Below, piece by piece: positions 16,682-24,169 of a stretch of DNA of 64,000 bases. Source of the stretch: Bradyrhizobium sp. Arg816 (lineage in GTDB: Bacteria > Pseudomonadota > Alphaproteobacteria > Rhizobiales > Xanthobacteraceae); assembly GCF_029989365.1 (NCBI RefSeq), contig NZ_JAPRAQ010000036.1, forward strand, positions 1 to 64,000, written 5' to 3'. The position numbers and the translations under genes were made by a program. Position 1 is the stretch's first letter, and each line of letters starts with the position of its first letter. Under the pieces are notes generated by a model that did not search any database, was not told where the DNA came from, and saw only the letters and a program-made list of their open reading frames with translations.

Positions 16682-17239
16682 ATGGCGCGAGCGCCGGTGA
16701 TGGCGGCGGGTGGTATCGTGCTGCGGCGTGGCGCGCCGCCGCTGGTTGCGGTCGTGCGCCAGCGCAAGCGCAACGAATGGGTTTTGCCCAAGGGCAAGCT
16801 CGACGACGGCGAGACGCCCAAAGAAGCCGCGCACCGCGAGGTGTTGGAAGAGACCGGCCACGATGTGGCCTTCCACGAATTCCTCGGCACGCTCGTCTAC
16901 CAGTCGGGAGGGCGCTCCAAGGTCGTGCATTTCTGGCGCATGGAGGCCGAGGGCGGTCCCGTTCGCAAGCTGATGAACGACATCAAGGCGGTCGACTGGC
17001 TGACGCTGGAAGATGCACTCGCGCGCCTGTCGCGCGAATATGAGCGCGCGTTCCTGGTGCAGGTCGGTCCGATCGCGCTTGCAGCGGCAGGACTGGCGCC
17101 TGTGCCAGTGCCCGAGCCGGCGACCGATGACATCGATACAGCCTTGCAGACGCTGACGCCCGCCGAAGCCGCGTCAGTTGGCGAACTGCCTCATGGGCTG
17201 TTGCAGAAGGTGAAGGCCTGGCTGCGCGGCGAAGCGTGA
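16682..17239 (+). CDS. NUDIX hydrolase
   Basis: This 185-residue cytoplasmic protein contains a full NUDIX box: GKLDDGETPKEAAHREVLEETGHD, matching GX5EX7REUXEEXGU, at about residues 36-58. Such enzymes hydrolyse nucleoside diphosphate derivatives. The WVLPKGKL lead-in is typical of Ap4A/diadenosine or DIPP-like members, and there is a C-terminal extension of about 50 residues with no recognised domain. The ATG is chosen; a GTG lies one codon upstream. The ribosome-binding site is weak. It is probably co-transcribed with psd (68-base gap); any role in lipid metabolism is only positional. Confidence 0.85.
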   Translation: MARAPVMAAGGIVLRRGAPPLVAVVRQRKRNEWVLPKGKLDDGETPKEAAHREVLEETGHDVAFHEFLGTLVYQSGGRSKVVHFWRMEAEGGPVRKLMNDIKAVDWLTLEDALARLSREYERAFLVQVGPIALAAAGLAPVPVPEPATDDIDTALQTLTPAEAASVGELPHGLLQKVKAWLRGEA

Positions 17240-17279
17240 GTTGTCCGGCGAAGGAATTATAGGGCGGCGTTGACGGTGC

Positions 17280-17433
17280 ATCCCTCTCCCCTTGTGGGAG
17301 AGGGTGGCTCGCCGCGTAGCGGCGAGACGGGTGAGGGGTCACTCTCCGCGCGTGAGCCTCTCGCATTTGAACTCGCTGAAGCAACCCCTCATCCGGCGCT
17401 TCGCGCCACCTTCCCCCACAAGGGGAGAAGGAA
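17280..17433. repeat. Palindromic intergenic repeat
   Basis: The ends are near-inverted (TCTCCCCTTGTGGGAGA at the left, CCCCCACAAGGGGAGA at the right), with internal hairpins including CTCGCCGCGTAGCGGCGAG. It lies between convergent NUDIX and FecR-domain genes. A truncated relative appears around 100-125. Confidence 0.7.
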
Positions 17434-17436
17434 GAA

Positions 17437-18897
17437 TCACCGCCGCTCTTTCTTCTCCTTCGGAAGGGGCGCCGGTCTGCGCGGTGCTGCGGGACGTTGC
17501 GCGGCGGGGAGGCGCTGCTGGAATCCGCCCGGTCGCTGGATGCCGCCTGGCTGCTGAGCCGCGGGCGGCTGGCCCGGCTGCAATCCGGTGCGCGGCGTTT
17601 GTGGCTGCGGCGCCGTGCCCGGCTGCGACGGCACAACTCCGCCGGGCTGCGCCGGGGTCTGTCCGCTTCGCTGTGGCTGCGTCTGCCGTGCGCCGCCGGG
17701 CTGCGTTCCTTGTCCAGTACGCGGCGCACCTGTCGCTTGTCCCGCACCTTGCTGCTGACCGGGTTGCTGCTGGCCTCGCTGCTGCTGACCCTGGCCCGCG
17801 CGCGGCGTGCCCGGCTGCACGGCGCCGCCTTGTCCTTGCCGCTGCGGCGGCTGCGCGCCTTGCTGTGTTCCTTGGCGGCCCGGCGTGCCCGGCTGCTGCT
17901 GACCTGGACGATTGTTCTGGCCGGGCTGGCCGTTCGGGCGCTGCGGCTGTTGGCCGGGCGCTGTCGTCGGCCGCAATTGCTGCTGCTGCGGCGGCTGGGT
18001 CGGCCGCGGAATGCGGCTGATCGCGGCCGGATTCGCGCGGCGGAAGTCGCGCTGCTCGGTGACGATCTGCCGGCCCGTGGTCTGCGCCAGATGCACCTGG
18101 CTGACGAAGCCACGGTCGCGCGCGATCTGCTGCGGGGCAATCGTGATCGGCACGGCGGCAAAGCGCATGCCGCCTGTGCCGCTTGCGCCCGGGCGGATCG
18201 CAAAACCGCTTGCGGCCTGCGTCAGCGCGCCGAGTCGCGTGCCGCTGCTGCGGTCGTTGACCTCGATGTGGCCGACACGGCCGTCGGCGTCGGGATAGAG
18301 CTTGATGTTGACGTTGTTCGCGCTACTCGCCGCCGCGCCTTCGGGAACGTCGACGACGCCGGTGGTGCCGCGGATGCCGAGCGTTGCGGTCGGCGTCGCG
18401 ATCTTCATGTCGCCGGTCTTCGCCACGGCTGCTGCAACGAAGGCAACGGTGCCCTTGCCGATGTCGAAGATCGCCGAGTTCTGCTTGCCGCCGTCCTCAT
18501 AGACGTAATTGTCGATGGTGATCTTCGCGCTGGCGGAGAGGTTGAACGTGGTGGCGTCGTTGAAGGTGATGCCGAGCGAGGAGTTGGACGAGGTCTGCAC
18601 GACGTCGTTGAGATAGATGTCGTCGCGCACGCGCAGCGGATACGAGTTCCTGTCGCGGACCACGGTTGCGATCCCTGTGACCGTCGCGACGTTGCCGATC
18701 GGCTCGACGGCGGCGGGTTGCGCGTCCGTGGCGGGCGCAGGTGAAGCCGACGGCGTCGGGGAGGGGGCGGGCGTCGGCTGCGCTTGGGGCTGGGCCTGCG
18801 CAAGCTCGATTGCATCGGATGCGAGCGCCACGCTCGCGCCGGCCAGCGGCAACGCCAGCAACGGAAGCGCGAAGACGAAGCGGCGCCAAGCCACCAT
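17437..18897 (-). CDS. FecR-domain protein with long Gln/Pro/Gly-rich tail
   Basis: This 486-residue exported protein has a signal peptide (FVFALPLLALPLAGASVALA) and a Pro/Ala-rich spacer. A FecR-type beta domain follows (about residues 70-230): VRVRDDIYLNDVVQTSSNS and the repeated FNDATTFNLSASAKITID and LGIRGTTGVVDVPEG signatures. The last ~190 residues are low-complexity Q/P/G/R repeats (PGQNNRPGQQQPG type), presumably disordered. FecR domains of this sort occur in iron signalling and in outer-membrane or secreted structural proteins. No sigma factor is adjacent, so iron signalling is not supported. The start is uncertain: TTG at 18951 and GTG at 18906 are alternatives. Confidence 0.72.
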   Translation of the reverse strand: MVAWRRFVFALPLLALPLAGASVALASDAIELAQAQPQAQPTPAPSPTPSASPAPATDAQPAAVEPIGNVATVTGIATVVRDRNSYPLRVRDDIYLNDVVQTSSNSSLGITFNDATTFNLSASAKITIDNYVYEDGGKQNSAIFDIGKGTVAFVAAAVAKTGDMKIATPTATLGIRGTTGVVDVPEGAAASSANNVNIKLYPDADGRVGHIEVNDRSSGTRLGALTQAASGFAIRPGASGTGGMRFAAVPITIAPQQIARDRGFVSQVHLAQTTGRQIVTEQRDFRRANPAAISRIPRPTQPPQQQQLRPTTAPGQQPQRPNGQPGQNNRPGQQQPGTPGRQGTQQGAQPPQRQGQGGAVQPGTPRAGQGQQQRGQQQPGQQQGAGQATGAPRTGQGTQPGGARQTQPQRSGQTPAQPGGVVPSQPGTAPQPQTPRTGLQPGQPPAAQQPGGIQRPGGFQQRLPAAQRPAAPRRPAPLPKEKKERR

Positions 18898-19048
18898 TGA
18901 TGTCACGAGGAAGTCCCGGTGAGAACGCGAGGCGAGATCGGCCGATATCAACTGGGGCTAGCTGAATGGCGGATGAACATGTGTCGCATGGGAGGGGCGA
19001 ACGTGCAAACGGTGCGCGATGCTGGCTTGTGGCCAAGCCGCTCCATGC

Positions 19049-19173
19049 CGTCATGGCCGGGCTTGTCCCGGCCATCCACGCCTTGATGTGCGGCACAAAG
19101 AACGTGGATGCCCGGGCCTTCGCCTCGCCGAAGCGGCTTCGGCCGCGCAGGCGGGACAAGCCCGGGCATGACG
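19049..19173. repeat. Palindromic intergenic repeat
   Basis: CGTCATGGCCGGGCTTGTCCCGGCCATCC at the left is answered by GGATGCCCGGGCC and GGGACAAGCCCGGGCATGACG at the right, with a hairpin between. The spacer 18952-19208 holds no supported gene. Confidence 0.75.
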
Positions 19174-19208
19174 AAGAGTGTGTATGTTTGGAGACGGCAG
19201 CTTCGGTG

Positions 19209-19943
19209 TCAGCTCACGCGCTTCCAGGTCTGGCCGCCGCAGAACATGCCGCCGAAGGCGCAGCCCTGCACGCGCATCGCATTCGGGCCCTTCATCGCGA
19301 TCGTGGAGTCGTAGTTGCGGTCGGAATCGGGATCGTGGATGCGGCCGCTCCACTTCGCGCCGTCGGGCTTCATGTTGATCAGGATGCGCTCGTTGGAGTT
19401 CACGGCGTAACCGCAGAGATTGGCGCCGCACTGTTCGACGCGGACATTGCCCTTGTTCTCTTCGGTCGCCCAGACGCCGATCGGCGTATTGGCGGCCGGC
19501 GCCGGCGCGGCAACGGGAGCCGCGACGGGCGCGGTCTGCGCGGTGTTGTCGTAGCCGGCGGCCGGAGCGGCGGCAACAATCGTGGCGGGAGCCGCGGGGG
19601 CGGCGACAGCAGGCGCTGCCGGCGCGGTCGCCTTCACCGGCGCCTGTTGCACGGGCTGCTGCTGCACCGGAGCCGGCGCGGGCTTTGCCGTCGTCGTCGC
19701 CGGCGTGGTGTCGTCATCGTCCTTGGAGCCGCCAAGGCCGTTGAGATTGATGTTGTTCAGCTTGATCGGTTTGTTCGACAGGCCAGGCGCCACGATGGTG
19801 ACGCAATCGAGCGAGGCGCAGTTGCGCGGCGTCTCGATGCGGATGTGCTGGCCTTCGATCTGGAACGCAATCGAATTGCCGGCATGCGCGGCGGCGGTCG
19901 AAGCGAGGAAGAGCGCGGTGGCGGCGATGGTGAGCTTGTTCAT
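19209..19943 (-). CDS. DUF2147 family exported protein
   Basis: This 244-residue protein has a signal peptide (LTIAATALFLASTAAAHA, cleavage near residue 22) and a short N-terminal domain. An Ala/Pro/Gln-rich linker (about residues 85-150) follows, then a C-terminal beta domain with IGVWATEENKGNVRVEQCG, SGRIHDPDSDRNYDSTI and GCAFGGMFCGGQTWKRV, typical of DUF2147. Two Cys pairs in the C-terminal domain may form disulfides. Function is unknown; secreted DUF2147 proteins are common in rhizobia. A CRP-like palindrome lies 89 bases upstream of its start. Confidence 0.8.
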   Translation of the reverse strand: MNKLTIAATALFLASTAAAHAGNSIAFQIEGQHIRIETPRNCASLDCVTIVAPGLSNKPIKLNNINLNGLGGSKDDDDTTPATTTAKPAPAPVQQQPVQQAPVKATAPAAPAVAAPAAPATIVAAAPAAGYDNTAQTAPVAAPVAAPAPAANTPIGVWATEENKGNVRVEQCGANLCGYAVNSNERILINMKPDGAKWSGRIHDPDSDRNYDSTIAMKGPNAMRVQGCAFGGMFCGGQTWKRVS

Positions 19944-20031
19944 GACAACCTCCGAAAATTGTGCCGGTCTGAACTGGTGTCGCTGGTGGATGAAGCGTGG
20001 TTCGACCCTACGCCGGGCCTGTCCTGACTTC

Positions 20032-20047
20032 TGTGATGGACGTCACA
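20032..20047. promoter_or_regulatory. CRP/FNR-type palindrome TGTGA-N6-TCACA
   Basis: A perfect 5+5 half-site pair with 6-base spacing matches the E. coli CRP consensus core. It lies between the divergent DUF2147 gene and the small exported-protein gene at 20134, 89 and 87 bases from their starts. Recognition by a CRP-family regulator is inferred from sequence alone. Confidence 0.45.
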
Positions 20048-20133
20048 ACGGTTCGCGCCGGCTGGGTGAGGCAGCCCACATTCAGCGGCGGGTCGTCCCA
20101 CGTAACCTCGTGGCGACACAGAGGGAGGCGCCG

Positions 20134-20286
20134 ATGAAGCGGCTTGCGACATCGCTTGGCACATTGATCGCTTTGGTGGCGATGGCGTCTCCCCCGGCAG
20201 GCTTCGCGTCGAAGCCTGCGCGCTCGGCCGCTTCTGGTGCTCCGGCAACGACTGGACGCGCGTCGAGGAGCGGCGGGAGAAAATGA
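20134..20286 (+). CDS. Small exported protein, or 5' part of a gene split by a repeat
   Basis: A 50-codon frame follows a near-perfect ribosome-binding site (GAGGGAGG, 5 bases before the ATG) and begins with a signal-peptide-like MKRLATSLGTLIALVAMASPPA. After about 27 residues another frame reads more naturally (CALGRFWCSGNDWTRVEERR and so on to a stop just before the palindrome at 20345). That suggests a frameshift here. The segment at 20440-20691 looks like the missing C-terminal part. So this may be the decayed start of one gene, and the 50-residue product may not be meaningful. Confidence 0.45.
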   Translation: MKRLATSLGTLIALVAMASPPAGFASKPARSAASGAPATTGRASRSGGRK

Positions 20287-20344
20287 TGACGACATCACGG
20301 CAGTGGGGAGCGAGGTCGTAGATTCTCTCTCCGCCAGCTCGGAA

Positions 20345-20440
20345 TCGTAGGGTGGGCAAAGGCGCACTTGCGCCGTGCCTACCATCGATCCAAGACTACT
20401 ATAGAAATGGTGGGCACGCTTCGCTTTGCCCACCCTACGA
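20345..20440. repeat. 96-bp palindromic repeat inserted in a small gene
   Basis: The arms are TCGTAGGGTGGGCAAAG at the left and CTTTGCCCACCCTACGA at the right (17 bp, perfectly inverted), with inner inverted pieces (GTGCC/GGCAC). This is a typical Bradyrhizobium palindromic repeat. It lies between two pieces that look like one gene. Confidence 0.8.
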
Positions 20441-20691
20441 TGCTGAAGCAGCAGCGCGGCGACGATGCGCTGCATGTCGACAGCGCGTTCTGCGATGCGC
20501 GACTCGGCGCGCCGCAGAACGGCACGGCGACTTCGGCGCAATACAAGCGCTGCATGCGCACGCGGGGCTGGCGTTTCAGTCATACCGTTCGCGAGAAGGA
20601 CGACGGCTATCCCGATCCTGATAATCCCGGTCTGGTCTGCCACGACTTCAAAATCGGCGGCGTCACGGGATCGTCCTGCTCGGATTTCTGA
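20440..20691 (+). pseudogene. C-terminal part of a small hypothetical protein, lacking a native start
   Basis: The 83 codons from the ATG at the edge of the repeat encode a compact Cys-containing sequence with CDARLGAPQNGTATSAQYKRCM, TRGWRFSHTVREK and DPDNPGLVCHDF. This looks like the C-terminal half of small rhizobial exported or lipoprotein-like hypotheticals. The only ATG available is formed at the repeat junction and has no ribosome-binding site. A signal-peptide segment with a good ribosome-binding site lies just before the repeat. I infer an originally continuous gene interrupted by the repeat; an intact product starting at 20440 cannot be excluded. Confidence 0.45.
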
Positions 20692-20764
20692 GCACGGCAA
20701 TAGGCCCGGCGGCCGGATGATCCGGCGCCGCCGGGGCAAGCCGGTGATGCGGTCGGTGATGTCT

Positions 20765-20848
20765 CTAGATCATGCCGAGCACGATGGCGCCGACAAAGGC
20801 CATGGCGAGGCACGCGGTGATAACGCTCAGTCTCCCGGCCAACGTCAT
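20765..20848 (-). CDS. 27-residue single-helix membrane peptide
   Basis: A very short frame encodes MTLAGRLSVITACLAMAFVG and AIVLGMI: a short basic N-terminus followed by one hydrophobic helix, the form of a bacterial membrane microprotein. GGGAG lies about 8 bases upstream of the ATG. It stands in an otherwise empty 340-base spacer between genes on the opposite strand. Function is unknown; small single-span peptides often modulate membrane enzymes or transporters. That it is expressed is inferred. Confidence 0.55.
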   Translation of the reverse strand: MTLAGRLSVITACLAMAFVGAIVLGMI

Positions 20849-21033
20849 AAGGTCGCTCCCGCTGTTGTCCCCCGTGCGAGCGCGTCATGGTTAACAGAGA
20901 GTCTCTCTTCGAAAAAGTCAGCCTTGCTTCCGCTGCTGCCGGGCGGCGTATGCGCGTGCGTGCCGGTATGGTTAAAGAACACTGAAATCAACACGTTGAA
21001 GAGTCTTTAAGTAAATTCACCGAACGTGCGTGC

Positions 21034-22239
21034 ATGACGCGCGGAGTTCGTTTGTATCTCGTCGGCTCCATCGTCCTTGTTTCGCTTGCGGGTTGCGGAC
21101 GCGGCTTTTTCCAGGCCGAACGTGAACCGTGGCGGGCCGAGGCCGAAGCCGCATGCCTGAAATCAGGCGCGGTGAAAGAGGGGCCGGATCTCGTCCGCAT
21201 CGACCCGATCTCGGGCCCCGGCATGTGCGGCGCCGAGTTCCCGTTGAAGGTCGCTGCCATCGGTGAAGCCTCGGGCAGCTATGGCTTTGCCGACGAGGAA
21301 CTGCGCCCGCCGGGGAATGTCGGCGGCCAGCCGCGATGGCCGGTGGCGCAGCCGCGATCGAACGCTCCGCAGGGCCAGAACTATCCGTCATCCTCCTATC
21401 CGCAGCGGTCGAACTATCCCGAGAGCGCGGTGCGCCAGCCCTCCGGCTATGGCAACGGGCCCGCCCCGATGTCACTGAATGCGCCCGGCGTGGCACAGCA
21501 AGAGGACGAGATCGACCTGCCGCCCGAGGGCACCGATGCCGCGGGCGCGGCGCGCTACATGAATGCGCCGAGCTATCCGACGCGGCCGGCGCCGTACTCG
21601 CAGGCGCCCGCGCAGCAACCTTTGCCGCGTCTTGGTCCGGCGCAGGGCAATCCCGTCGTTGCCGTCGGCCCCGTCGCGATCAAGCCGACCGCGACGCTCG
21701 CCTGTCCGATCGTGTCCGAACTGGACCGCTGGCTCGCCGACACCGTGCAGCCATCGGCGATGCGCTGGTTCGGCGCCCGCGTCGTCGAGATCAAGCAGAT
21801 CTCCGCCTATTCCTGCCGCGGCATGAACGGCAACTCGCATGCCCACATTTCCGAGCACGCCTTCGGCAATGCGCTCGACATCGCCGCCTTCGTGCTCGCC
21901 GACGGCCGCCGCGTCACCGTGAAGGACGGCTGGCGCGGCATGCCGGAAGAGCAGGGGTTCCTGCGCGACGTGCAATCGGGCGCGTGCGTGCATTTCACCA
22001 CGGTGCTCGCGCCGGGCTCGAACGTCTATCACTACGATCATATCCATGTGGACCTGATGCGCCGCGCCAGCCGCCGCCTGATCTGCCAGCCCGCCGCTAC
22101 CTCCGGCGAAGAGGTTGCCGGCCGCGCCCAGCAGCGCAACCCTTACGCCGGTCGGCGCGATCCCTATGTCACGGGCTCGCTCGGAACGCGCAAGAGCACG
22201 ACGCGCAAGCAGGAAGAGGACGAGTACGCCGACGAGTAG
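21034..22239 (+). CDS. Extensin-like domain lipoprotein
   Basis: This 401-residue protein has a lipoprotein signal with lipobox LAGC (Cys about residue 21). A central Pro/Gln/Tyr-rich region (about residues 90-200, with repeats such as SSSYPQRSNYPES) follows. Then comes the extensin-like C-terminal domain: LACPIVSELDRWL, SCRGMNGNSHAHISEHAFGNALDIAAF and YHYDHIHVDLMRR. The His/Asp set (HISEHAFGNALD, HYDHIH) resembles the LAS-type zinc peptidase fold of D,D-carboxypeptidases, so cell wall cleavage is possible. The disordered central region may let it reach peptidoglycan. It is transcribed alone. Confidence 0.85.
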   Translation: MTRGVRLYLVGSIVLVSLAGCGRGFFQAEREPWRAEAEAACLKSGAVKEGPDLVRIDPISGPGMCGAEFPLKVAAIGEASGSYGFADEELRPPGNVGGQPRWPVAQPRSNAPQGQNYPSSSYPQRSNYPESAVRQPSGYGNGPAPMSLNAPGVAQQEDEIDLPPEGTDAAGAARYMNAPSYPTRPAPYSQAPAQQPLPRLGPAQGNPVVAVGPVAIKPTATLACPIVSELDRWLADTVQPSAMRWFGARVVEIKQISAYSCRGMNGNSHAHISEHAFGNALDIAAFVLADGRRVTVKDGWRGMPEEQGFLRDVQSGACVHFTTVLAPGSNVYHYDHIHVDLMRRASRRLICQPAATSGEEVAGRAQQRNPYAGRRDPYVTGSLGTRKSTTRKQEEDEYADE

Positions 22240-22251
22240 ACCAGTTCGCCA

Positions 22252-22322
22252 GTAGCCCGGATGGAGCGAAGCGCAATCCGGGAAAAGTGCCCCCGCATTC
22301 CGCTTCGCTCCATGCGGGCTAC
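22252..22322. repeat. Palindromic intergenic repeat
   Basis: GTAGCCCGGATGGAGCGAAGCG at the left and CGCTTCGCTCCATGCGGGCTAC at the right form an inverted pair around a GC-rich centre. It fills most of the 98 bases between the extensin-like and phosphatase genes. Confidence 0.8.
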
Positions 22323-22337
22323 TATCGCGTCAGCTGA

Positions 22338-22919
22338 ATGGCCATCGTCCGCTATCTCACCCATCCGCAAGTGCAAATCGATCCCGCCGTGCCGGTGCCG
22401 CAATGGGGCTTGAGTTCGGTCGGTCGCGCGCGCACTGAGACCGCGGCGAATGCGGGCTGGCTCGCGAACACCACGCAGATCGTCTCGAGCGCCGAGCGCA
22501 AGGCGATCGAGACCGCGGAGATCATCGCAGGCCGCCTCGGACTCATGATCGAGATCCGCGAGGCCATGCATGAGAACGATCGCTCGGCGACCGGCTTCCT
22601 CAAACCGGCCGAGTTCGAGGAGGTCGCCGACCAGTTTTTCGCGCAGCCGCATCTCAGCGTCCGCGGCTGGGAGCGTGCCGTCGATGCGCAGGCGCGCATC
22701 GTGCGCGAGACCGAGGCGGTGCTCGCCCGCCATCGCCCGGGTGACGTTCTCTTCGTCGGCCACGGTGCCGTCGGCACGCTGCTGTTCTGCCACCATGCCG
22801 GTCATGCCATCGATCGCGTTCACGATCAGGCGGCCGGCGGCGGCAACTGCTTCGCATGCACCCGGGAGGGGCACCGCGTCCTGCACGGGTGGCGCAAGAT
22901 GGAAGAGATCGGGGCCTAG
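22338..22919 (+). CDS. Histidine phosphatase superfamily protein with altered RHG motif
   Basis: This 193-residue protein has the phosphoglycerate mutase-like fold: an N-terminal MAIVRYLTHPQV strand, SSAERKAIETAEIIA (second phosphate-pocket Arg) and VLFVGHGAVGTLL (the C-terminal catalytic His in GHG). The usual RHG motif is replaced by THP: the phosphate-accepting His is kept but its neighbouring Arg is lost. The enzyme may therefore be weak or act on a different substrate. The start follows a palindromic repeat with no strong ribosome-binding site. It is a single gene, convergent with DUF6665. Confidence 0.8.
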   Translation: MAIVRYLTHPQVQIDPAVPVPQWGLSSVGRARTETAANAGWLANTTQIVSSAERKAIETAEIIAGRLGLMIEIREAMHENDRSATGFLKPAEFEEVADQFFAQPHLSVRGWERAVDAQARIVRETEAVLARHRPGDVLFVGHGAVGTLLFCHHAGHAIDRVHDQAAGGGNCFACTREGHRVLHGWRKMEEIGA

Positions 22920-22937
22920 CTCCAGGGGCCCGGACAA

Positions 22938-23279
22938 TCATTTCGAGGCCGGCTTCGACGGTACGGGGACCAGCCCCATGCACCGCTGCACCTCGCCCGG
23001 AACGTTGTAGGTCCGCATGATATGGCGGCTGTCGCGCAAGCCGGACGCCTCACGTTGCACCACGAACATCCAGAGCGCCTGGCCGGCTTCCATCACCAGC
23101 TTGCGCCGCGCCGCCTGCATTGAGGCCGGCGCCTCCGCGCGCACGTGAGCGGCGTCGAATTCGCGCAATCGCGCAAGGCTCTGTTCGAGTGCGCTACCCA
23201 TCCGTCCAAGCGCTGAGGCCTGTTCCTGGACGATCTCGTAATGGAGGATACCGACAGGCGGGCGAAGATCACGGGACAT
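22938..23279 (-). CDS. DUF6665 family small protein
   Basis: This 113-residue cytoplasmic protein is mostly alpha-helical, with LHYEIVQEQASALGRMG, a central Arg/Ala-rich coiled region and a conserved-looking QREASGLRDSRHIMRTYNVP. I recall this pattern as DUF6665, a family found in Hyphomicrobiales with no known function. It ends 18 bases from the convergent phosphatase gene and lies 54 bases downstream of the tetR stop, so it may be co-transcribed with that regulator. Confidence 0.65.
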   Translation of the reverse strand: MSRDLRPPVGILHYEIVQEQASALGRMGSALEQSLARLREFDAAHVRAEAPASMQAARRKLVMEAGQALWMFVVQREASGLRDSRHIMRTYNVPGEVQRCMGLVPVPSKPASK

Positions 23280-23333
23280 GGCGATTAATATAGTGCAGCG
23301 GCAGCGGCCTGCGCAACGCGTGGCCTGCCGCTG

Positions 23334-23969
23334 CTATTTCGCCCGGTACGCCGCCAGAAACATCCGCGTCGCACTGTCGACGACCTCGGTCATGCGCTCT
23401 TCCGACGGCGCAGGCGCGGCCTGGAAGACGAAGGGCAAGAAGAGCGAGGCCTTGCACAGCTCCATGAACTGCGATGCCGCAAGGTCGCAATCGTCGATCT
23501 TGAGATCGCCGGAGGCGACATGGATTTCGAGATATTCGGAGAGCCGGTTGATGGTCTTGTCCAGCACGCGCAGATAATAGCGGCGGCCGACGTCGGGCAT
23601 GCGCTCGGCGATCGCCATCACGGTGCGGATCGCCGAACCGCCGCCGGGCCGGCACAGCAGGTGGATATAGGCCCGGCCAAAATCCTTCAGCGTGGTCTCG
23701 GCATCGCGCGTGGGATCGAAATTGAAAACGACCTGGCCGTGCTGGAGCGCTTCCTCCTCGAGAATAGATTCGAACAGCGCGCATTTGTCGGCGAAGTAGA
23801 CGTAGAGCGTGCCCTTGGAGACCTGCGCCGCGCGCGCGATCTCGCCCATGCTGGCGCCGTCGAAACCGAGATCCATGAACACCTTGCGGGCTCCGTCCAG
23901 GATCTGGCGGCGCTTGGAGCTGTCCTCCTCCTGGACGACGTGGAGATGTTCGCGGCCGGCTACAACCAT
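23334..23969 (-). CDS. TetR-family repressor of the adjacent efflux operon
   Basis: This 211-residue protein has an N-terminal TetR helix-turn-helix (RRQILDGARKVFMDLGFDGA, then IARAAQVSKGTLYVYFADK, about residues 19-65) and a helical ligand-binding C-terminal domain. It is divergent from emrA/emrB-type genes, and a perfect 19-bp palindrome lies between them. By analogy with such pairs it represses the pump and itself until an inducer binds. The inducer is unknown. The ribosome-binding site is weak, so a later start is possible. Confidence 0.9.
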   Translation of the reverse strand: MVVAGREHLHVVQEEDSSKRRQILDGARKVFMDLGFDGASMGEIARAAQVSKGTLYVYFADKCALFESILEEEALQHGQVVFNFDPTRDAETTLKDFGRAYIHLLCRPGGGSAIRTVMAIAERMPDVGRRYYLRVLDKTINRLSEYLEIHVASGDLKIDDCDLAASQFMELCKASLFLPFVFQAAPAPSEERMTEVVDSATRMFLAAYRAK

Positions 23970-24069
23970 TGGTTCAGCGTCTCGGAAGGTTTCTGGATCG
24001 GGCCCGACCCATGAAACCCAAATAAAGGATTCGGGCCAGTAGGCTCCTGCCCGGGAATATTATCTATGT

Positions 24070-24088
24070 TGACCGAACCGTTCGGTCA
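24070..24088. promoter_or_regulatory. TetR operator palindrome
   Basis: TGACCGAAC-C-GTTCGGTCA is a perfect palindrome with 9-bp arms, between the divergent tetR and emrA genes. Its length and symmetry fit a TetR-family dimer. It lies 101 bases from the tetR start and 82 from the emrA start. Confidence 0.8.
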
Positions 24089-24169
24089 ATGATATTTGGA
24101 ATGGGCGAGAGGGAACCGGCCGCAGGACGGCCGTCCCTGGTCGCCGCTTTTTTTGTTGGGGAGGCCTTT

